Assembly (NCBI GenBank): GCA_029946105.1
Contig: JAQSDW010000100.1
Coordinates: 1 to 41,432 of the forward strand
Direction: 5' to 3'
Origin: Reyranella sp.
GTDB lineage: Bacteria; Pseudomonadota; Alphaproteobacteria; Reyranellales; Reyranellaceae
DNA: 41,432 nt
Shown piece after piece: positions 15,789 through 23,705 of the stretch. Position numbers and translations under genes: made by a program. Numbering within the stretch: the first letter of the stretch is position 1; each line of letters starts with the position of its first letter. The notes under the pieces were generated by a model, which saw only the letters and a list, made by a program, of their open reading frames with translations, searched no databases and was not told where the DNA came from.

Positions 15789-18308
15789 ATGACGATCTGG
15801 ATACGTCTCTTTGTCTCCGCCTTCACCGCAGTTGCTGTCGCGTTCGGCTTGGCCGGCGCGTGGGGCATCGCGTTTGCCCAGCAAAAACCCAAGGACGACA
15901 AGCCGGCAGCAACCCCCACCTTTCAGCAGTACGCCGACATCTGCCAGGGTTTCACCGGCGCAACCGCACCGGAAAAAGTGATCGCGTGCACGGAAGCGAT
16001 CAAGACGGGCAAGCTGACGGGCGGCGAGCTTGCGCTCGTCTACCTTAATCGTGGCCTCTCCGACGAAGGCAAGGGAAGCGACGTACGCTCGAAGGCCGAC
16101 TACAAGGCGGCGCTCCGGCTCATGACCGACGCGATCAACGGGGCGCCGACGAACGCTTATCTCTACATCCAGCGCGGCTCGATCTACCAGAGCATCGGCG
16201 AAGCCGACCGAGCAATCCTCGACTACAGCGACGCGATCCGCCTGGCGCCGAATCAGACCTATCCGCTGATCAATCGCGGGATCGTCCTCTACACGCGAAA
16301 AGACAATAATGAAGGCGCGATCGCCGACCTGACCGCCGCACTGCGCATCAATGCGAAGGAGATCAGTGCCTGGGTCAATCGCGGCATCGTCTACCGGAAG
16401 AAGGGTGACTTCGCAAAGGCGATGCCCGACTTCGACGAGGCCATACGGCTCCTGCCGCCGAAAATCGAACCGGTCCAGACGAAATTGGTGTCGGATGCAT
16501 CATCCAGCCCGACTGGCAAGGCGACCCAGGACGCCAACCGGATTGCCCTGCTTGCCGCGTTTTCCCATCTTCAACGCGGCATGGCCTACTACGACCTCGA
16601 CAAGTACGACAAGGCGATTACCGACTTCAGCGAATCAATTCGCCTTAACCCGCTCAACGCCGCGCCATGGGCGAGCCGCGCCTGGGCCTACATTCGCAAG
16701 GAAAACCTCAAGCAGGCGATCAGCGACCTGAGCGAGTCGATTCGCGTAGCGCCCGGAATGGCCTCCGCCTACATGCAAAGGGGTATCGCCTATCACCGTG
16801 CCGGCGACTCCGACGAGGCTATTGCCGACTATACTAAGGCGCACGAACTCACCCCTCGGGACCCGTTGCCGATCGTCAATCGTGGAATTGTCTACTACAC
16901 GAAGAAAGGCATGTACGACGAAGCGATCGCCGATTTCGACGAGGCTCTGAAGCTCAGCCCCAAGGAAATCGGCGCCCTCATCAATCGCGGCGTGACCTAC
17001 CGGCAGAAGAACGATCCCGATCGCGCGCTCATCGATTTCAATCGGGCGCTCAAGCTGGGCATGACCACGGCGGAAATTCTCAAGAGGCTGAAAAGGGCGG
17101 ACGGCACACGCGACCCGAAGATTGCCGAGATCGCCGACCAGGTATCGCAGGCGCTCTACCAGCGTGGCATGGCCTACATAGACAAGCAGGAATATGGCGC
17201 CGCCTTGGCGGACTTCGACAGTGCCAAGCAATTGACTCCCTCTGACCCCCGACCGGTGCTCGGCAGCGGTGCCACCCATCTTCGCCAAGGCAATTTCGCC
17301 TTGGCGATGGAGAATCTCAATGAAGCGATCAGACTCGCCCCAGGCCAGGCCTACGTCTATTTCGAGCGCGGCACCGCCTTCCATAGAGTCGAGGATTACA
17401 AAAGGGCCATCGCCGACTACGACGAAGCGATCAAGCTGGATCCAAAGGAGCCGCTTACTTACATCAACCGCGGCATGGCGGAGACATTCACGGGCAAGAT
17501 CGATGCGGCGCTCGTCGATTTCGACACTGCCCTCAAATATGCCCCCGATAACGTCAATGCCCTCATTCAGCGCTCTTACGCCTATGCCTTGAAGAAGGAG
17601 TTTGCCAAGGCAATTACCGATATCAACGAGGCCTTGAGACTCAGCCCGGACAATCCGACAGCCCGTTACTATCTCGCACTGATCTACATGCTTCGAGGTG
17701 ATGCCGGCCCTGCGCTCGAGGAATTGAATGCCGTCGTGAAACTCGACCCCAGCAATCCCCGCATCTACTCCAGCCGTGCCGCGCTCTATAGTGACCTCGG
17801 CGACTACGATGCTGCGATCGGGGATCTCACCGCGGCCATCAAGCTGCGGCCCAAGGATCCGCTGATGTACCTCAACCGTGGAACCGCCCTCTTCAACAAG
17901 GCCGACTATGAGCGGGCGATTTCGGACTACAGCGAAGCCCTTGGCCTGGACGGGAATCTGGTCGCGGCTCTCAACAATCGCTGCCTGGCGCGCGCCATTC
18001 TCGGCCAGGACATGGTCCAGGCTCGAGCCGATTGCGACACCGCGCAAAGACTGGCTCCCGGCGACGCAGTCGTGCACATTAACCGCGGGCTCATCGACCT
18101 GAAGCAGGGACAGTACGCCAAGGCGATCACGGAATATGACGCAGCGCTCGCGATCGATCCGCAGCGCGCCCGTGCCTACTACGGACGCGGCCTCGCCAGG
18201 CTCAAGACGGGCAATGTCACCGGCGGCAATGTCGACATCCAGACGGCCAAGGGAATGCTGCCGAACGTCGCCAGTGAATTCGCCCGCTACGGCGTAAAGG
18301 GCCAATAG
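15789..18308 (+). CDS. Secreted protein with about 20 tetratricopeptide repeats
   Basis: An 839-residue protein with an N-terminal signal peptide (MTIWIRLFV, then a hydrophobic core, cleavage near AFAQQ at about residue 31). The rest is almost entirely TPRs of 34-35 residues; I count about 20, from residue 75 to 815. Most repeat helices begin with a conserved N-R-G (INRGIVYYTKK, LNRGTALFNKA) and end in a DP/SP turn. Two longer linkers interrupt the array near residues 235-255 and 420-450. TPR arrays bind partner proteins, and the export signal places this one in the periplasm. No catalytic domain is seen and I cannot name a partner. ATG 15789 has GAGG seven bases upstream, better than an upstream TTG. 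Confidence 0.88.
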   Translation: MTIWIRLFVSAFTAVAVAFGLAGAWGIAFAQQKPKDDKPAATPTFQQYADICQGFTGATAPEKVIACTEAIKTGKLTGGELALVYLNRGLSDEGKGSDVRSKADYKAALRLMTDAINGAPTNAYLYIQRGSIYQSIGEADRAILDYSDAIRLAPNQTYPLINRGIVLYTRKDNNEGAIADLTAALRINAKEISAWVNRGIVYRKKGDFAKAMPDFDEAIRLLPPKIEPVQTKLVSDASSSPTGKATQDANRIALLAAFSHLQRGMAYYDLDKYDKAITDFSESIRLNPLNAAPWASRAWAYIRKENLKQAISDLSESIRVAPGMASAYMQRGIAYHRAGDSDEAIADYTKAHELTPRDPLPIVNRGIVYYTKKGMYDEAIADFDEALKLSPKEIGALINRGVTYRQKNDPDRALIDFNRALKLGMTTAEILKRLKRADGTRDPKIAEIADQVSQALYQRGMAYIDKQEYGAALADFDSAKQLTPSDPRPVLGSGATHLRQGNFALAMENLNEAIRLAPGQAYVYFERGTAFHRVEDYKRAIADYDEAIKLDPKEPLTYINRGMAETFTGKIDAALVDFDTALKYAPDNVNALIQRSYAYALKKEFAKAITDINEALRLSPDNPTARYYLALIYMLRGDAGPALEELNAVVKLDPSNPRIYSSRAALYSDLGDYDAAIGDLTAAIKLRPKDPLMYLNRGTALFNKADYERAISDYSEALGLDGNLVAALNNRCLARAILGQDMVQARADCDTAQRLAPGDAVVHINRGLIDLKQGQYAKAITEYDAALAIDPQRARAYYGRGLARLKTGNVTGGNVDIQTAKGMLPNVASEFARYGVKGQ

Positions 18309-18327
18309 ACGCCGCAGCCTGCGTGAG

Positions 18328-18417
18328 TGGCGGAGGGGGTGGGATTCGAACCCACGGTGCGCTTGCACGCACGCTGGTTTTCAAGACCAGTGCCTTAAAC
18401 CGCTCGGCCACCCCTCC
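18328..18417 (-). tRNA. tRNA-Ser (anticodon UGA)
   Basis: Read on the minus strand, this is a complete class II tRNA. The acceptor stem is GGAGGGG/CCCCTCC (18417-18411 and 18338-18332), with discriminator G and an encoded CCA (18330-18328). The D-arm is GCCGAGCGGTTTAAGGC. The anticodon stem CTGGT/ACCAG encloses the loop CTTGAAA, anticodon TGA at 18383-18381. The long variable arm is GCGTGCGTGCAAGCGCACC, and the T-arm contains GGTTCGAATCC. It decodes UCA/UCG-type serine codons. It sits alone between the TPR gene and the lytic transglycosylase. I see no integrase or duplicated 3' end, so there is no sign of use as an attachment site. Confidence 0.97.
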
Positions 18418-18429
18418 AGTGTGAAGAAT

Positions 18430-18458
18430 TCAATAGCTTGGGCGACGCCGGTCGACAA
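18430..18458 (-). promoter_or_regulatory. Candidate sigma-70 promoter of tRNA-Ser
   Basis: On the minus strand, TTGTCG (18458-18453) and TATTGA (18435-18430) are separated by 17 bases. The predicted start is about 6 bases before the mature tRNA 5' end at 18417. Spacing and placement are right for a tRNA promoter; the hexamers are good but not consensus. Confidence 0.5.
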
Positions 18459-18631
18459 CGAGAACGGAACGGTGTTTCAGGGAGGTTCGGTCCGCACAGA
18501 CCATGTCGCCAGATCGAAACGGGCTCCCTGCTTCAGAGGCGATGCGTCGGCAAATGGTCGCCACAAATATTGCGTATTCTCCCGGCACTTAGGTATCTTT
18601 CCTCATTCGTTCAAATTCAATTTTGGGGCCC

Positions 18632-19504
18632 ATGATCGGTCGACGATTTCTCTGCACCATGGCGGCATTCGGCTCCGTGCCGACACTGGCCCAGACGGCC
18701 GACGGCAAGTTCGCGGCCTGGCTGCGAGGGCTGCGCGCGGAGGCCGCGCGTGCCGGCGTCGATCAGGCCACTCTCGATGCCGCGCTCGAGGGCATCGAGG
18801 AAATCCCGCGGGTTCTCGAACTCGCGCGCAATCAGCCCGAATTCAAAATGACCTTCGGGCGATACCTGGAGGTCGTCGTTTCGCCGGAAAGGGTGAGTCG
18901 GGGCCGGGCGCTTTTCGCAGAAAATCGGAATGCCATCGAGCGCTTCGCGGCACCTGTCGGCATTCCCTCGTCGGTGGTCGTCGCGCTCTGGGGAATCGAG
19001 AGCAACTACGGCACACGGCTCGGCGACTTCGAAGTCGTGCCGGCACTCGCGACCCTGGCTTACAATGGATTTCGCGCCGTGTTCTTCCGCGCGCAGCTCG
19101 TCGCGGCACTGAAGATACTGTCCCAGGGTCACATTGGATTGCCGGCGATGAAGGGCTCCTGGGCCGGTGCGATGGGCCAGTGCCAGTTCATCCCGACGAG
19201 CTTCATCGCCTATGCCGCCGACGGCGATGGCGACGGCCGGATGGACATCTGGACGAACAGGGCCGACGTGTTTGCCTCGATCGTGAACTACCTGCATCGC
19301 GTCGGCTGGCGCGCCGGCATCGGTTGGGGCGAGGAAGTGACGGCGGGGGCGGCTGCGGGGCAGGGCGGCCGGATCGTCCGTCCGGCGGGAGCGGGCGGGC
19401 CCACGTTCCGAACCACCCAGAATTTCCAGGCCCTCCTGCGATGGAACCAATCCGACTTTTTTGCCCTCGCGGTCGGCCTCCTCTCTGACCAGATCGCCGC
19501 GTGA
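18632..19504 (+). CDS. Lytic murein transglycosylase (MltB family)
   Basis: Peptidoglycan lytic transglycosylase of 290 residues that cleaves the MurNAc-GlcNAc bond. The catalytic glutamate is Glu123 in ALWGIESNYGT, and the family blocks PALATLAYNGFRAVFFRAQL, MKGSWAGAMGQCQFIPTSF and YAADGDGDGRMDIW follow. A short export signal (MIGRRFLCTMAAFGSVPTLAQ) precedes the domain. It is weakly hydrophobic and carries an RR pair, so Tat export is possible. There is no lipobox and no C-terminal peptidoglycan-binding domain, so it is the short soluble type. ATG 18632 follows GGGG at 18625-18628. It begins an envelope group with rlpA and dacC in the same direction. Confidence 0.92.
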   Translation: MIGRRFLCTMAAFGSVPTLAQTADGKFAAWLRGLRAEAARAGVDQATLDAALEGIEEIPRVLELARNQPEFKMTFGRYLEVVVSPERVSRGRALFAENRNAIERFAAPVGIPSSVVVALWGIESNYGTRLGDFEVVPALATLAYNGFRAVFFRAQLVAALKILSQGHIGLPAMKGSWAGAMGQCQFIPTSFIAYAADGDGDGRMDIWTNRADVFASIVNYLHRVGWRAGIGWGEEVTAGAAAGQGGRIVRPAGAGGPTFRTTQNFQALLRWNQSDFFALAVGLLSDQIAA

Positions 19505-19562
19505 CGCTCGGGAGGCGAGGTGGCTCCACCAACTGCCCAAGATCATGTATAATATTCTCGTC

Positions 19563-20570
19563 ATGCAGCTAGACTTAGTAAGCTCTCCCTCCAACTCCGC
19601 GTCGCTGGCTCGCCTGTGCTGTGCCGTCATGATGATTACCTGTCTCAGTGCATGCGGCTCCACGCCGGGCGGCAAGGCGACGACGACAGCCCAGCGGGGC
19701 ACCTACAAGGTCGGCAACCCCTACAGAATCGACGGCGTCCTCTACACCCCGAAAGAAGAATTCAACCATGTCGAAACCGGCGTGGCCTCCTGGTACGGGC
19801 CCGGATTTCACGGCAAATCGACGGCCAACGGCGAGCGCTACGACCAGACCGACCGCACCGCGGCCCATCGCACATTGCAAATGCCATCGATTGTCCGGGT
19901 GACCAACCTGTCGAGCGGTGCCTCCACCGTGGTGCGGATCAACGACCGCGGGCCCTATGCGAGCAATCGGGTGATCGACTTGTCGCGCACCGCCGCCCAG
20001 GAACTCGACATCGTCCGCAACGGCACGGCACGGGTGCGGATCGAGCAACTTCAGGCCGAAAGCCTTGCTGTGAAGGACGTGGCGATCAACGGCGGCGGCC
20101 CGGCGGAACAGCACGAGGCATTGGCCCGACTGTCCTCGGGCAAGCGGGCGCCACAGCAGCCGCAGCAGGTCATGGCGACGGCGCAACCGGCAGCGCCTCC
20201 GCCTGCGCAGGTTCAGGCAGCCTGGCCGGACAATCCGCGCAACTCTGCCGTGGCACAGGAGCCAGCACTTGCACCGGCCACCTCGGGAAAGAGCGGCCCG
20301 ACGATCGCCAGTCTTGTATCGGCACCGCCTCCCGCCTCGGGAGGTGGCTTCTACGTCCAGACCGGCTCCTTTTCGACCGCCGAGAATGCCGAGCGGCAGC
20401 GCGGTGCGGTGCGCAGTTACGGATCTTCGGAGATTTCCCAGGCTTCGGCCGCCGGGCGCGAGGTTTATCGCGTTAGGCTGGGGCCCTATACCACCTCGGA
20501 TGCCGCCGGCATTGTCGCCGATCGGCTGAAGCGTTCAGGCTATGGTGATGCCCGTGTTATTTCAGATTGA
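19563..20570 (+). CDS. rlpA: Septal ring lytic transglycosylase RlpA family lipoprotein
   Basis: Outer-membrane lipoprotein of 335 residues. The N-terminal signal ends in the lipobox LSAC, with the lipidated cysteine at Cys31. A double-psi beta-barrel RlpA domain follows (about 72-155: ETGVASWYGPGFHGKSTANG, and NDRGP with the catalytic-type Asp128). Then comes a long Ala/Gln/Pro linker and a C-terminal SPOR domain (about 260-335: GGFYVQTGSFSTAENA to SGYGDARVI), which binds denuded glycan at division sites. The start is uncertain: ATG 19563 gives a full signal peptide, while ATG 19629 would leave only 8 residues before the lipid cysteine. A perfect TATAAT (19548-19553) lies just 9 bases before the chosen ATG. 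The 3' end overlaps dacC by 29 bases. Confidence 0.92.
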   Translation: MQLDLVSSPSNSASLARLCCAVMMITCLSACGSTPGGKATTTAQRGTYKVGNPYRIDGVLYTPKEEFNHVETGVASWYGPGFHGKSTANGERYDQTDRTAAHRTLQMPSIVRVTNLSSGASTVVRINDRGPYASNRVIDLSRTAAQELDIVRNGTARVRIEQLQAESLAVKDVAINGGGPAEQHEALARLSSGKRAPQQPQQVMATAQPAAPPPAQVQAAWPDNPRNSAVAQEPALAPATSGKSGPTIASLVSAPPPASGGGFYVQTGSFSTAENAERQRGAVRSYGSSEISQASAAGREVYRVRLGPYTTSDAAGIVADRLKRSGYGDARVISD

Positions 20571-21849
20571 TCGGCTGCGCCCTCTCGTAGCGTTTTTCGC
20601 GGTGGTTATCGTCGCCGGTGCCGCGATGACGGCCCACGCCCAGCAACAGGAACAGCCGCGACGGCAGCAGACGCAGCCGCAAAAGCCCGCTGCCAAGCCC
20701 AAGCCTCCGGCAGCCACGACGGCCAAGCCGGCGACACCGCCCGCCGCGGCAAAAACCGAAGCCCTGCCGCCCTCGCAAGTCGGCATCGGCACGCTTGCCC
20801 AGTTCGCTTTCATGGTCGATCCGCAGACATCGTCCGTTTTGCTGTTCAAGGACGCCGACAAGCCGATGCATCCGTCATCGATGGCGAAGATGATGACCAT
20901 CCACCTTGTCTTCGAGGAGCTTGCCGCGGGCCGGATCAAGCTCGACACGCGTTTCCGGGTCAGCGAGCGGGCACGGAACATGGGCGGTTCGCGGATGTTC
21001 GTCGAACTGGGAAGCGAAGTGACGGTCGAGGATCTGATCAAGGGCATGATCATCCTGTCGGGCAATGATGCGTGCGTCGTGGTCGCCGAGGGACTCTCCG
21101 GCAACGAGGACAGTTTCGCCGAGCGCATGAACACGCGCGCCCGCGAACTGGGGCTCGTCAAGACCGTCTTCAAGAATTCCTCGGGCTGGCCCGCCGAAGG
21201 ACAGTATTCGACGGCAAGGGACCTTGCCGTGCTGGCGTGGCGGACGATCGACGACTTCCCGAAGCTTTACCGCTACTACTCGGAGACCAACTGGACCTAC
21301 AACAACATCCGCCAGGACAACCGCAACCGACTGCTGAAGCTGACGCCGGGCACCGACGGCTTGAAGACCGGACATACCGAGGAGGGCGGCTATGGCCAGG
21401 CAACGTCGGCCCTGCGCGACGGGCGGCGTCTTATCCTCGTGGTCAATGGCCTCGCGTCGATGGCCGAGCGTGCCCAGGAGACATCGCGGTTGATGGAGTG
21501 GGGCTTCCGGGAGTTCACCAACACGACGATCTTCCGCGCAGGCGATACGGTGGTGGAGGCGCCAGTCTGGCTCGGCGCACAGGACAAGGTTCCGCTGGTC
21601 GTGGGCCGCGCCGTTCAGGTCACGGTGCCATCCGGGCAGGCCGCGTCGCCGCGTGTGGTCGCGCGCTATGATGGGCCGCTGCCGGCACCGCTCGTGAAGG
21701 GCACCAAGATCGGCACCGCCGCAGTGACACTTCCCGATGGCCGGATCATCGAATATCCCCTCGAAGTCGGCACCGACGTCCCTCGCATGGGCGTGATCGG
21801 CCGCGTGACGACCATGATCCAGCACTATTTGTTCGGCTGGCTGTCGTGA
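20542..21849 (+). CDS. dacC: D-alanyl-D-alanine carboxypeptidase (S11, PBP5/6 family)
   Basis: Periplasmic low-molecular-weight penicillin-binding protein of 435 residues that trims the terminal D-Ala of peptidoglycan stem peptides. It has a signal peptide (cleavage near AHAQQ, residue 33) and a low-complexity Gln/Pro/Lys/Ala linker (34-75). The catalytic motifs are Ser113-x2-Lys116 (SSMAKMM), Ser173-Gly-Asn175 and Lys275-Thr-Gly277. A PBP5-type C-terminal beta domain follows, then an amphipathic tail (TTMIQHYLFGWLS) for membrane anchoring. Start options at 20542, 20545 and 20548 all lie inside the end of rlpA, so translation is probably coupled. The stop overlaps the tmk start (GTGA). Confidence 0.94.
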   Translation: MVMPVLFQIDRLRPLVAFFAVVIVAGAAMTAHAQQQEQPRRQQTQPQKPAAKPKPPAATTAKPATPPAAAKTEALPPSQVGIGTLAQFAFMVDPQTSSVLLFKDADKPMHPSSMAKMMTIHLVFEELAAGRIKLDTRFRVSERARNMGGSRMFVELGSEVTVEDLIKGMIILSGNDACVVVAEGLSGNEDSFAERMNTRARELGLVKTVFKNSSGWPAEGQYSTARDLAVLAWRTIDDFPKLYRYYSETNWTYNNIRQDNRNRLLKLTPGTDGLKTGHTEEGGYGQATSALRDGRRLILVVNGLASMAERAQETSRLMEWGFREFTNTTIFRAGDTVVEAPVWLGAQDKVPLVVGRAVQVTVPSGQAASPRVVARYDGPLPAPLVKGTKIGTAAVTLPDGRIIEYPLEVGTDVPRMGVIGRVTTMIQHYLFGWLS

Positions 21850-22505
21850 GCGATCCCGCCTCGGGGCGTTCAGACGCCTCATCGGGGCGTTTCATTACAT
21901 TGGAAGGCGGTGAGGGGGCAGGGAAGTCGACCCAGATCGCCCGTCTCAAGGCGAAGCTGGAACAGGGCGGCCATGCCGTCGTCGCGACGCGCGAACCGGG
22001 CGGCGCGCCGGGAGCCGAGATGGTGCGCAAGCTGCTGGTGGAAGGCCCCGCCGAGCGCTGGGACGGCACGACCGAGGCGTTGCTCCATTTTGCGGCCCGA
22101 CGCGATCATCTGAGGTCGACCGTATGGCCGGCGTTGAAGCGGGGCGCCTGGGTGATCAGCGACCGCTTCGCCGATTCGACGATCGCCTATCAGGGCTATG
22201 GATACGGCGTCGACCACGCCATGCTGCACAGACTTTACGGCATCGCCGTCGGCGACTTTCGACCCGACCTCACGCTGATCCTCGATCTTCCGGTCGAGAT
22301 CGGCCTTGGTCGGGCCGCCGCGCGGCGCGGCAGCGAAACAAGATACGAAGGCCTTCCGGCCGATTTTCACGGCCGCGTGCGCGCCGGCTTCCTCGAGATC
22401 GCCGCCGCCGATCCTGGGCGCTGCGTCGTGATCGACGCCACACGGGACATCGACGCTGTCACCGCGGCGATCGCCGGAGCCGTTCACGAACGGCTGGGAG
22501 GCTGA
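21846..22505 (+). CDS. tmk: Thymidylate kinase
   Basis: Phosphorylates dTMP to dTDP. The 219-residue protein has the P-loop GGEGAGKS (21-28), the DR(Y/F) motif in ISDRFADSTIAYQGYG, and LDLPVEIGLGRAAAR leading into the lid region. The basic lid (RAAARRGSETRYEG) is of a common bacterial type. The start is GTG at 21846, overlapping the dacC stop as GTGA; no ATG lies in frame before the P-loop. It is followed after 4 bases by holB, a pairing widespread in bacteria. Confidence 0.96.
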   Translation: MSDPASGRSDASSGRFITLEGGEGAGKSTQIARLKAKLEQGGHAVVATREPGGAPGAEMVRKLLVEGPAERWDGTTEALLHFAARRDHLRSTVWPALKRGAWVISDRFADSTIAYQGYGYGVDHAMLHRLYGIAVGDFRPDLTLILDLPVEIGLGRAAARRGSETRYEGLPADFHGRVRAGFLEIAAADPGRCVVIDATRDIDAVTAAIAGAVHERLGG

Positions 22506-22509
22506 CGCG

Positions 22510-23640
22510 ATGGCCAGGGGCAAAGCGAGCGCCGATCCGGCCGAGCGCGAAAAACTGGAATGGCCTTATAGCTGGCCACCGCCGTGGCGCAGCCAGCGGC
22601 TGGTCGGCCACGACGATGCGGAAAAAACCATGCTGGCCGCGCAGCGAAGTGGGCGCCTGCATCACGCCTGGCTGCTGACCGGCCCGCGCGGCATCGGCAA
22701 GGCAACGCTCGCCTGGCGTTTCGCGCGTTTCCTCTTGTGCGGCCAGCAGCAGGGCGGCCTGTTCGGCGACGGGCCGGCAGATCTCGAGGTGGCCTCGGAT
22801 GCCCCCGGACGGGCCCTGGTCGACGCCCGCTCGCATCCCGATCTGTTCCATCTGCGACGTTCGCTCAATCCCGATACCGGCCGTATGCGGGCCGAGATCG
22901 CCGTCGACGACGTGCGCGGGCTCGGAGCGTTCATGCATATGACTCCCGCGATGGGCAGGTGGCGCGTTGCCATCGTCGATTCCGCCGACGAGATGAACCG
23001 CAACAGCGCCAATGCGGTCCTGAAGGTTCTCGAGGAGCCACCGCCCAACGCCGTCCTGCTGATCGTTGCGCACGCGCCCGGTCGCCTGTTGCCGACGATC
23101 CGCTCGCGCTGCCGTCGGCTGGCCATGCAGCCGCTTGCCGAAGAGACTGTCGTGGGCCTGCTCGGCGACTACGCGCCGGATACCAAGCCGGAGGAGAGGA
23201 TTGCCCTGGCGCGCCTGGCCGAGGGCAGCATCGGACGCGCCCTCGAGCTCTCCGGCGCGGGCAGCCTCGAACTTTACCGCGAGATGGTCGAGGTGCTGGC
23301 GACACTGCCAGACCTCGACATGCCGCGCCTGCATGACTTCGCCGAACGCTTCGCCAAACGCGGCGAGGAAGCCAACGCCGATTGGCGCTCGCTCAACTAC
23401 CTGTTAGACGGCTGGTTGAAAGGCCTCGCGCGGCATTGGGCCCTGGGGACGGAAGCTGCAGCCGTCGTGCCGTCAGAAAGCGGCCTGAACGGGCGTTTGC
23501 TCGACGCCGCCAGCCTTGATCGCTGGATGGAGGCATGGGAAAAGGTCGCCCACCTCTTGTCCCGTGCCGATGCCGTCAATCTCGACCGCAAGCAGACGGT
23601 GCTCGGTAGTTTCCTGGCTCTGCAAACGGCGATGCGCTGA
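22510..23640 (+). CDS. holB: DNA polymerase III subunit delta'
   Basis: Clamp-loader subunit of 376 residues. The AAA+ core starts with WPYSWPPPWRSQRLVGHDDAE, then a P-loop-like GPRGIGKA (58-65) ahead of TLAWRFARFLLC. It continues with VDSADEMNRNSANAVLKVLEEPP (Walker B/sensor region) and IRSRCRRL (the SRC arginine-finger motif). The C-terminal collar domain follows. Length and motifs match alphaproteobacterial delta'. It lies 4 bases behind tmk. A perfect hairpin (23653-23672) occupies the gap to metG. Confidence 0.94.
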   Translation: MARGKASADPAEREKLEWPYSWPPPWRSQRLVGHDDAEKTMLAAQRSGRLHHAWLLTGPRGIGKATLAWRFARFLLCGQQQGGLFGDGPADLEVASDAPGRALVDARSHPDLFHLRRSLNPDTGRMRAEIAVDDVRGLGAFMHMTPAMGRWRVAIVDSADEMNRNSANAVLKVLEEPPPNAVLLIVAHAPGRLLPTIRSRCRRLAMQPLAEETVVGLLGDYAPDTKPEERIALARLAEGSIGRALELSGAGSLELYREMVEVLATLPDLDMPRLHDFAERFAKRGEEANADWRSLNYLLDGWLKGLARHWALGTEAAAVVPSESGLNGRLLDAASLDRWMEAWEKVAHLLSRADAVNLDRKQTVLGSFLALQTAMR

Positions 23641-23652
23641 AGCGCTGAACCC

Positions 23653-23672
23653 GACGCTCCCGGAGGAGCGTC
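23653..23672. terminator. Perfect stem-loop between holB and metG
   Basis: GACGCTCC-CGGA-GGAGCGTC: an 8-base perfect stem with a 4-base loop, 13 bases after the holB stop and 33 bases before the metG start. No run of T follows, so it is not a classical intrinsic terminator. It may attenuate transcription, stabilise an mRNA end or fold in the metG leader. The terminator label is tentative. Confidence 0.4.
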
Positions 23673-23705
23673 ACGGGAGGGGCGACAGTTCGGAGTTCAG
23701 TCATC

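Noticed and set aside
15789-18308. Tandem DNA repeat or CRISPR-like array within the TPR gene
   Set aside because: The repetition is at protein level (34-35 residues per unit). The DNA of the units differs too much for a DNA repeat or CRISPR array.
16635-18368. 577-codon frame antisense to the TPR gene
   Set aside because: It only mirrors the repeat structure of the TPR gene and runs into the tRNA; no start signal or domain is seen.
18328-18417. Integration site for a mobile element at tRNA-Ser
   Set aside because: The tRNA is intact, no duplicated 3' fragment or integrase is seen, and the neighbours look chromosomal.
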